NCBI GenBank assembly: GCA_001972305.1
Contig: BDDD01003372.1
Span: 94,115 to 158,114, forward strand
DNA length: 64,000 nt
Source: Cephalotus follicularis
Taxonomy: Eukaryota > Streptophyta > Magnoliopsida > Oxalidales > Cephalotaceae
Direction of reading: 5' to 3'
Part shown: one piece after another, positions 56,519-64,000 of the stretch
How positions within the stretch are numbered: position 1 is the first letter of the stretch
How the letters are laid out: each line of letters opens with the position of its first letter
Translations under genes and position numbers: made by a program
The notes under the pieces: generated by a model
What the model was told of the DNA's origin: nothing
Databases searched by the model: none
The model's input: the letters and a program-made list of their open reading frames with translations, nothing else

Positions 56519-59500
56519 TACTAAAGAGAAAGCAAATAACAAACAATAAAGGAAGGAAGAAGGGGAAACACGGGCGCATAGCGCGCCCGTGCGTTTTGGA
56601 CCTGCAGATTAGAGGGAGAGAGAGACAGGGAGAGAGTGCAAGAGAGAGTGGGAGAGAGAACGGTAGAGAGATCGGGAGAGGACGCCGGAGGCAGCTACCA
56701 GACCGGGAGAGCACGCCGGTCAACCCAGGGCCTCCAACCGACGGTAACCTCCTACCCCCCCTTCTCTTTTTCTTCTTTTTCTTCTCCTGGCCGCCACTGT
56801 TCATGCAAGATGCCGGCGTTTCCCGACGCCGTTAGCGTCGAGGGTGGCCTGGGTTTTGGTGTAGAGGACTAGCTCTACCCATTTCGACCACTGGTGCGGC
56901 GTGATTCGGCCGGAAACGGCCGGAATCAGTTGAATGAGTCGACTCAGCGAGTCGACTCACTGCCGCCTTGGACCGCGCGTTTAGCGCCGAGTTTTGGCGA
57001 GTCACGGCCATGGATGTGTAGGACTGTTGAATGTGTGGCATTTTTGGGTGGCGATCGGACCTATGGAGGTCCGACGAGTTGACTCAGTGAGTCACGACTC
57101 ACTGCCGGCCGTGGCGCGGTGTTCGGCGCCGATTCCTGGCGAGTCTTGACCGGTTTTGAGTCGACCGTTCAATGTGAAACCCGTTGATGTATGTTTTGTC
57201 GCCTGGTTGTGTCGGTTGGAATCCGGCCGGCGTTTGGCGACGGAAATGTTTTGTGTGTCGAACATAACGGAAATGTGTTGTATGTGCAGTGTGTAAGCGG
57301 CGATTGGATTTGGCAGTGAGGAACTGATCAATTGGCGAGAACCGGCCTCGGTTCAACGATGAAATGAATGGTTTGCGGATTGTGGATTGTGTGACTGTGT
57401 TAGGGTTGCTATGAATAGTTAACCTGTCCTATATATTGTGTTTTGCGATGATTGCGAATTGAATGACATGTGTTGTGTGCTTGAACTCTATTGGTTTTGA
57501 GGCGTGTTGAGGGAACCATGTTTTGGGTTTGCTTAACCGTCGACGCTTAGGAAAGAAGCGACGACGCTATGGATTGTTATACGGATAATGAGTCATGATT
57601 CGCGATAAACGTCGACGCCATGATTCGTCGTGTGTGAGAATGGACACGTGTGCCGTTGACGCCTGAGGTTGCTACCTCAGAGCATCGACGCCAAAGGGAT
57701 GAAACATTGACGCGTAAAGTTCTAGTTGAAAGCGTTGACACTAAGAGTTAAGCGGTGGCGCTTAAGTGACTGGGTTGAACGTTAACGCCTATATGGTGTA
57801 TGTTGAAGCGAATAGAGCCCGTTTGCATTATTGAGCATATGTTTGCATTGCATGCAATTGTTGATTGAGCTATCACATGTTTTCTAGAATGTTCTTCATT
57901 TTTGAAGTGTATAAATGGTTTATCAAATCATTGTTATATGGAAATGTATGTTTTCCAAAAGGATTGCGAAAGTGGTTTTAAGGGATTTAGAAACTGTTAT
58001 ACAAAAATGAGTATTTTCGTTTTATTCGAATATGGTTCGAATGACTGGTTTTACATTTTAAAATGTATTGTTTTCGAGTATTTCACTATACTTTGAAACT
58101 ACTTGAAAACGATTGTAAATGGATTGTTATATATATTGAGCAAATATATATATGTTTTTCAAGTGTTTATATTTATAAATTACTTGTAATGGATTGATTG
58201 ATTGTGGTTGGCTGCTAAGCTCTGTTGAGTAAGTAGTCAGGAACTCCACTGCTAAGCTCTGTTGAGTAAGTAGCCGGAGATTCCATATACTGTAGCTACT
58301 AAGCTCTGTTGAGTAAGTAGCTAGGGTTTCCCATGCAATGGTTACTAAGCTCTGTTGAGTAAGTAGCCAAGGACTCCCTTTTGGGTTACTAAGCTCTGTT
58401 GAGTAAGTAACTAGGAACTCCACTGCTAAGCTCTGTTGAGTAAGTAGCCAGAGATTCCATATACTGTAGCTACTAAGCTCTGTTGAGTAAGTAGCTAGGG
58501 TTTCCCATGCAATGGTTACTAAGCTCTGTTGAGTAAGTAGCCAGGGACTCCCTTTTGGGTTACTAAGCTCTGTTGAGTAAGTAGCCAGGGACTCCCTTTT
58601 GGGTTACTAAGCTCTGTTGAGTAAGTAACCAGGAACTCCACTGCTAAGCTCTGTTGAGTGAGTAGCCAGAGATTCCATATACTGTAGTTACTAAGCTCTG
58701 TTGAGTAAGTAGCTAGAGTTTCCCATACAATGGTTACTAAGCTCTGTTGAGTAAGTAGCCAGGGACCCTGTTTTGGGTTGCTAAGCACTGTTGTGTAAGC
58801 AACTTGAATTGGATTGTTTGTCCGATGTGACATGATTGATGTATTGCTTGTCCGATGTGACTGATTGACTGTTGTGGTGGTTACTAAACGCAGAGCGGAA
58901 GTAACCGGGTTGCTAAACACATAGTGGAAGTATCCCAGCATAGAATGTTGTCCATGGTGACATGATTGATTGACCGTGTTGGTTGTTTGTCCGTTGTGAC
59001 ATGTTTTACTGGATTGTTGGCCCGTTGAGGCAAAACTGATGGTTTGTCGGTCCTTCAAGGACACGATTGTGACTGGTCCGCTGAGGACATGACCATGATT
59101 GTGTTGGGGTAGCCCTAACGGGTTGTACCTTTACTGTGAATATGCATATATAGATATATATATGTATATACTGTTATATATATACCGTATTGCATCACTG
59201 TGCATTCATACATGACATGCATTATCATTGAAACCGAACTGTATTTATGCTTAGCCGAGTGAGGACAAAGACTAACCCCCTACAATTTCAGATTGATTTC
59301 AGGTTGATGCAGCGGATTGTTACCGTTGAGCTCCGTGGAGCGAATGGAGTTTTATGTTGTTTTTACTTTTGAGAAATGCTAATGGATCATTGTAATAAAT
59401 GAATCGATGTATTGATGTATATTGCTCACGCTCCGTTTGAGGGCAGTTAACTTTGATGATGTTTATCGTTGTAGCATGTAGTATGGGATGCATGTTACGT

Positions 59501-59640
59501 TATAATTCGGCTTATATTAAAATGCTTCCGCAAATTGTTAATGGATATGAAAAGTTTTAAATTTATGGTAAATTGCATAAGCCGGATTTATATGTTGATT
59601 GCCACCACCTATATATGTTGTTTGTGAAACGGGTGTGACA
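56519..59640 (+). mobile_element. Truncated gypsy-type LTR inserted in SIRE-like element 3
   Basis: No gag-pol. The right end GAAACGGGTGTGACA at 59640 is a typical gypsy LTR end. The left end lacks TG and about 380 bp of the host RNase H is missing, so the left part was lost with a deletion. 56560-56880 is a purine- then CT-rich gene-leader-like stretch. 56930-57110 has two diverged copies of a unit with the palindrome GAGTCGACTC. 57535-57790 carries the shared modules (CGTCGACGCTTAG at 57539, ACGTCGACGCC at 57605, GTTGACGCC). 58211-58805 is a tandem array. 59140-59190 is TA-rich. Confidence 0.7.
58211..58805. repeat. Tandem array with higher-order structure (units A-B-C-D)
   Basis: Thirteen units of about 38-47 bp share the core CTAAGCTCTGTTGAGTAAGT. 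Four unit types differ in the sequence after the core: A has AGGAACTCCACTG, B has GAGATTCCATATACTGTAG, C has GGTTTCCCATGCAATGG and D has GGACTCCCTTTTGGG. The order is ABCD ABCD D ABCD, then one degenerate unit (CTAAGCACTGTTGTGTAAGC). The reverse strand is open through much of it, giving repetitive LLTQQSLV/YSTELS peptides, which I take as chance. Confidence 0.9.
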
Positions 59641-59763
59641 GGTGATATTTGAATTAGTTTTCATCCCGACTCAAGAACAAGTCGCGGACATCTTCACAAA
59701 ACCATTAGACGAACAAACCTTCTCAAAATTTAGATTGGAATTAGGTCTGTGTGAAATTGAGTG
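59641..59763 (+). pseudogene. pol: SIRE-like RNase H C-terminal end
   Basis: Resumes the frame lost at 56518: [20 protein letters not shown], then [17 protein letters not shown] and TGA at 59761-59763. It is almost identical in protein to the end of the pol frame at 12728-12851. The about 125-residue stretch between KYLAYTP and this point is missing. Confidence 0.9.
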
Positions 59764-60141
59764 ATTGACATGTCTTATATGATTGATGTGGTATTATATG
59801 TTTGCTCAATATGCTTGTTTGTTCATTAATGCATCATTTGCATTCATTCATGCGCGTTTACGAAAAATCGACAGAAAACAGAGCAAAGCGCCGATGCCTG
59901 TCATTAAAGCGTCAGCGCTTTACACAAAAATTAAGGGCTCGAATTAGGGAAAGTAATCAAAGCGCCGACGCTTCCCTATACTCCGTCGACGCCTTAGTCG
60001 GGTTTTAAGACAGAAAGCGCCGTCTGTCAAGCCATTTTCACACTAAAACTCAAATCTCTAACTCTAAAACCACTATCTCTGGCGATTTTTGTGCCTCTTT
60101 TCATTCGAAAATCCTTGTTAATTCTCAAACTAACACCAAAG
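59764..60141 (+). promoter_or_regulatory. Spacer between pol and ORF3 with conserved palindromic modules
   Basis: Homologue of 12852-13218. It carries AAAGCGCCGATGCC, AAAGCGTCAGCGCTTT (59904), AAAGCGCCGACGCTT (59959), CGTCGACGCCTTAGTCGGG (about 59984) and AAAGCGCCGTCTG (60014) in the same order as the other copy. Regulation of ORF3 by this spacer is inference. Confidence 0.4.
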
Positions 60142-61391
60142 ATGCCAAGAACCAAGAATTTTGAAGCTGGAGAAGGGTCTAAAACAAAAAGAAAATCAGT
60201 TGGGCGCAAGGGCAAGGGTGTAGACGTTCAGCCAGCCACACCAGAGGTCGTTCTTCACTCCCTAGGTATCCTGAAGTCTATTTCAATCGCAAGATTCTAG
60301 TAGGTAAAGTGTTGGATTTCGATTTCTGCAACAATGAGGGTTTTCCCATTGTAGAGTGGCTAAGTGCTCAAGGGTTAGAACCCTTATTTTCGATCAATTT
60401 GCCTAGTTATCCTGAGTTAATTAAAGAATTATATGTTCAAATATTTCCTACATCTAGGAAAGATTTAACCACAAAGGTTAAAAACGCAGAGATAGCATTT
60501 GACAAGTCAACATTAGCAAATATTATAGGGATTACACAAGAAGGACCAAAGGGTTGGAATCAAAGAAAATGGTTGATAAATGACAATTTTGACAAAGAAG
60601 AATGTGTCAAGCTGCTTTTCGGAGAGAATGCCGACTTTATGCAGCGAATGTATACTAGAAACCTTAGTCTACATCATAGGATTTTACACCGAGATGTTTG
60701 CACACACATTATGCCAAAGGATGGAGGATTCGATGAGATAACACAAATGGAAGCGTATACTATGTATCACCTCATTACTGGGAAGAAAATCAGTGTGCCC
60801 TATCTTATTATCAATCACATGCATGCAATCCATGACCGAGAGAATGCCAGATTAGGTTATAGCAACATCATTACCAAAATCCTCCAATTTTTTGAAATTG
60901 ACCTAACTGGAGAAATAAATCACCCACTCCAGAGTGTTGACAAGTTAGGCAAAGGAACCTTGGGAAGAATGGGATTTAAAAAGCATACGCGGCTTGGAAC
61001 CTGGATCCCAAGAGAAGAGGACTCAAATAGAGTCGTTGAAGAATAGGGAGAGGCAGAAATGGGTGATGAAGCACAAAATGTACCAAGAGAACCTCAAGTT
61101 GAGCAAACACCGGATATCAACCTCCCAAGAAACAAACTAGAAGAGATATTGGATGCAATTAAGGGACTACAACAAAATGTCCAAGAAATAAAAGTGAACA
61201 TGCAATCGGTTAAAAGAAGACAAAAGAGAATGGCACAGAGGTTTGCAGAAACGGGGATAATGGACTACGAAGGTCTCATTTCCTCCTCCTCAAGCCACGA
61301 CAACGATGACATTCACCAAAATGATGGAGGAACCGATGACTTGGAGAGAGAGATCGGTGGTGAAAACGAAGACACTCAAATGAACGACTAA
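60142..61391 (+). pseudogene. ORF3 of SIRE-like element 3: Transposase_32-like protein, one frameshift and one stop
   Basis: Second copy of the accessory ORF. Start ATG 60142 (M-P-R-T-K-N-F). A 1-bp deletion near 60255 shifts the frame; it resumes before 60309 with LDFDFCNNEGFPIVEWLSAQ. Shared landmarks with 13219-14478 are NLPSYPELIKELYV, GWNQRKW, HIMPKDGGFDE, MEAYTMYHLITGKKI, ENARLGYSNIITKIL and LGRMGFKKHTRLGTW. A TAG at 61044-61046 interrupts the Glu-rich linker. The coiled coil (LEEILDAIKGLQQNVQEIKV) and the Ser/Asp-rich tail (SSSSSHDND) follow to 61391. The core is better preserved than most pol segments around it. No membrane segment. Function unknown. Confidence 0.7.
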
Positions 61392-61931
61392 GCTCATGCA
61401 TTTCATTTTTGCATTCTATGATGATGTAGTATTTTTCTATAGACAACATTTTATGATTTGTGGCACAATATTTGTAATGTGAAAGTTTAATGTGATCAAC
61501 AAGCTTCGTGATATCTCATTATGCATTTTATGTCTATGTATTGTTTTAATTTCGATGCGTAAAACTTGTGTCGGTTTGAAGTATGCAATGTGAAATTATG
61601 GGTTTGGAATGCTTTCCTGTGTACTTAATCCAATGTCATGAATGAATTTGAAATTGATGTTATTGTGTTCATTCATTATATTATGTTATTGAAATATGGA
61701 ATGACTATGAATGCTTAAATGACATTGTTTTATAACAAAACATTGGTTTGATTATAACAATTTAAATCCTTTTTGAAATGATAACAAAAAGGGGGAGAAA
61801 GTATAAGAAAAGATAGGGAAATAATGAAAAAGTAAACACCCATTGTTTAACTAAGGGGGAGATAATGAATTAAGTGGGAGCAAATATGTTTGTGCATTAT
61901 TTGTTATATTTTAAGTTATACCATTTATTAT
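61392..61931 (+). other. 3' untranslated part of SIRE-like element 3 with polypurine motifs
   Basis: No coding. AAAAAGGGGGAGAAAG at 61786-61801, CTAAGGGGGAG at 61851-61861 and a variant TAAGTGGGAG at about 61873. The element's own 3' LTR, expected next, is absent: a reverse-oriented SIRE LTR begins at 61932 instead. Confidence 0.65.
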
Positions 61932-62954
61932 TGTTGGGACTAAGTGGCAACCTTAAACAAGTAAAGTTGTTTGCGAAAATAACAAATTAAATTATGAATA
62001 TAAACAAGCACGCAAGAACAAGTAATACAATTGTAAGTAAAGAGATAAGGGATAGAGAGTGTGCAAACGATTTATAGTGGTTCGGCAAAATCCGCGCCTA
62101 CGTCCACTTTCTCAAGAACCCCTTGAGATTCCACTAGATACCACTAGCAACCTTTGATTTTCGGCTTACGGGTGCAAATCAAAACAAACCACCTTACACT
62201 TGATTTTAGGTTCCGGGTGCAAATCAATCAAACACCTTACAAGGGTTCACTCCCCTCTTTTCCAATGAAGGATGAATACAAATAACCTCTTAAAGGTTGG
62301 ATATGAAAGTTATAGCTAGTTGCAAGCTTTGGATATGAAAGTGTAAAACTCTGGCTTGATGTTCTTTTGTTTGTAGATGTGCAAGATGAGCCTTTGTGAT
62401 TGGATGTTCAAGAGTTGTGTTCCTTCTTGTACTTTGATCTTGTTTCTTGGCTTGTATTTATAGCATTCTTTTGATTCTAGCCGTTGGTGAAGAAATAGAG
62501 CCGTTGGAGAATTCTTGGAAGTTGTTGCTACAAAGTTGGCTCTTTAAAACAAGTTTTGTCATTGTTCCAGCCGTCCAAAGCGTCGAGGGTATTGCCTAAA
62601 GCGTCGGCGCTTAGGTTACCGTTATGAGTTAATTTTGAATTTTCTCGCTCTGTCTGTCGGCGTTTTGTTCTCAGTGTCGACTCTTCACCATAAAGTGCTG
62701 ACGCTTTATTCCTAAGCGTCGCCGCTTTGAGTAATTCAACTGATTTTGCACTTCACTGGTTTTAACAGCAGATACACGCTTCTCAGGCGTTGACGCCTTG
62801 GACCAAACCACTGACGCTTTGAATGTGACCATCGGCGCTTTGTCCTGTTTCTGCACTTCTTTATTTTGTTTATCTCTTTTCTTGCACATAAAGTAACAAA
62901 GTTAAATGCAAATTTGTAATCATTAAAACTTAGGATTGAGACTAAAAGTCAACA
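61932..62954 (-). mobile_element. Complete SIRE-like 3' LTR, reverse strand
   Basis: Forward strand TGTTGGGACTAAG to AAAAGTCAACA (1023 bp). On the reverse strand it begins TGTTGACTTTTAGTC and ends CACTTAGTCCCAACA, and is directly preceded by the polypurine tract AAAAAGGGGGAGAT. It contains the conserved GGGTTCACTCCCCTC (62227-62241, reverse of GGGGAGTGAACCC) and several modules at 62575-62860 (for example AAGCGTCGGCGCTTAGG, AAGTGCTGACGCTTT). It is the only untruncated SIRE LTR in the window, so it fixes the family's LTR length and 3' end. Confidence 0.85.
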
Positions 62955-63549
62955 ATCTCCCCCTTTTTGATGATTACAAAAATTTGCTATATTAAGGAAA
63001 AAATTTATACCAATTCAGGACAAAAAGAGATTTTGTTTAGATACCAAGACAAAGATTTTTCTTTAGATACCAACTTAAAAACTTTAGATAAACTCCCCCT
63101 TAATATGATATCTAATTTTCATTTTTCAAAAAAAAGATTTATGCAAATAATCTTATCTTTACCATAAACTCCCCCTTAACACATTTTTCATTTATAGCAC
63201 ACTTTCATATCTAGCTTCCATTAGCATAAGCTATCAATTTTTCCTAAAGCATAAAGCATTCTCCCCCTTTTTGTTAGCATCAAAAAGATTATGTCAAAGA
63301 TTTGACACCAATTAAACAATATTAAAGGGGTACCAACTGAGAATAAAGGAATACCAATTGAAAATAAAATCCATTGAAAGTTAAAATATCAATATCAAGT
63401 CATTTAAAAAAAAAAATTAAAGATTTGAGAGTTACCAATTGAAAGATAAAGATTAAAGCATTGTTTTAAAAAAAAACATTACCTCCCCCTCAACAAAAGC
63501 TTTCTCACCAAGTTATGTACTTGAACATATTTGAGTTTTGACTTCAAGT
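62955..63549 (-). other. Array of polypurine-tract motifs upstream of the reverse-strand 3' LTR
   Basis: Forward-strand CTCCCCC words at 62957, 63093, 63169, 63261 and 63483 are each a reverse-strand GGGGGAG with A-rich sequence before it. The one at 62957-62969 is at the primer position next to the LTR. The pol and ORF3 region that should lie between gag and here is missing. Confidence 0.75.
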
Positions 63550-64000
63550 ACACCTACAAAACAAAGTTTAAGCTTTTGGTACCCATTTGACTTTGGGTCC
63601 TTGCAAGTTATTCACAAAAGTTCCTTTAGGAACCCAAATCTTCCTAGTTTTACCAAGACAAAGATTATTTCTAAAAATGCAAGAAGTAGATATATGTCCT
63701 AATCTACCAAAATAATTGCAAGAAATTTGAGGCTCTACTTTCTTAACAAAGAAATTTTTAAAATGTTTGACATTTTTCATCTCTTCATAGCCAAGACCGG
63801 CTTTGTCAAACACACATCTTTGAAGACCTAAAAGATTATCCAATTTAGCACTACTATTTGAAAAGGTAGAAAAAGATTTCTTCAAAGCATCAATTTCAAT
63901 TTTTAGCTTTTCATTTTCTTCCATAAAGTCAATTGACAATTTTGAAGAAACATTTAAAATTTCAATCTCATTCATATAAAAACTATTCTTACTATTTAGT
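63550..64000 (-). pseudogene. gag: SIRE-like gag C-terminal part, reverse strand, runs off window
   Basis: The open frame continues to the window edge. Leftward it shows a coiled coil (ENEKLKIEIDALKKSFSTFS), LLGLQRCVFDKAGLGYEEMK, one degenerate knuckle CNYFGRLGHISTSC (second Cys is Phe) and GPKVKWVPKA, then TAA at about 63565-63567. It has one knuckle at the site where the + strand copies have four. After the stop comes TTTTGTAGGTGTACTTGAAG, like the gag/pol boundary of the other copies, but no pol follows. Confidence 0.8.

Noticed and set aside
58211-58805. CRISPR-like array
   Set aside because: Spacers recur in fixed order and the context is a plant retroelement; this is a tandem repeat.
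58127-59064. Long repetitive reverse-strand ORFs (YSTELS/LLTQQSL peptides)
   Set aside because: Arise from a tandem array lacking stops in one frame; unit lengths are not multiples of three throughout and no start context is conserved.
1-64000. tRNA or rRNA genes
   Set aside because: Only tRNA primer complements (TGGTATCAGAG) were seen; no cloverleaf with A and B boxes and no rRNA stretch was recognised.

Overview
The window reads as nuclear DNA of a flowering plant, most likely a eudicot. It is A+T-rich, has GT-AG introns, and is packed with nested LTR retrotransposons of plant type. I cannot name the species. The only complete host gene I can support lies at about 21.3-33.0 kb on the + strand. 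It has nine coding exons encoding a 968-residue U2AF65-like splicing factor with an RS/charged N-terminus, two RRMs and a C-terminal UHM-like domain. Its 5.8 kb second intron holds a 5'-truncated LINE with a 15-bp target duplication, a second rearranged LINE, and a MITE-like element.

Layout. 1-1208: reverse-strand gypsy-type LTR. 1209-8686: a decayed Ty1/copia element. Its RT/RNase H is split by a reverse-oriented solo LTR of the same family (target duplication CTTGA), and that LTR is split in turn by a gypsy-type solo LTR (GAAAC/GAAAT). 8687-9829: reverse-strand gypsy pol fragment. 9830-19315: two SIRE/Maximus-like copia units in tandem. 19316-21250: a TRIM-like LTR/PBS remnant, a long-TIR MITE and simple repeats. 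21254-33016: the U2AF-like gene. 33841-43649: a Tekay/Del-like gypsy element with two 2.45-kb LTRs and a broken gag-pol. 43650-45135: gene-promoter-like sequence and a diverged duplication. 45136-50683: reverse-strand copia element with 188-bp LTRs, containing an unidentified ORF fragment on the opposite strand. 51147-61931: a third SIRE-like element, interrupted by a truncated gypsy-type LTR (56519-59640) that carries a higher-order tandem array. 61932-64000: a reverse-strand SIRE derivative that keeps gag and its 3' LTR but has lost pol.

Two things stand out. First, a short CG-rich palindromic module (GCGTCGACGC and AAAGCG-NNN-CGCTTT variants) recurs in clusters in the LTRs of unrelated copia and gypsy families. 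It also recurs in the spacer directly upstream of the third ORF of the SIRE-like elements. Second, that third ORF sits where SIRE elements usually carry env, but resembles the plant 'putative transposon protein' (Transposase_32) family. It is kept in two separate element copies. Most retroelement genes here are broken by nonsense changes, many of which fit C-to-T decay. The exception is the 711-codon RT/RNase H frame at 10716-12851.
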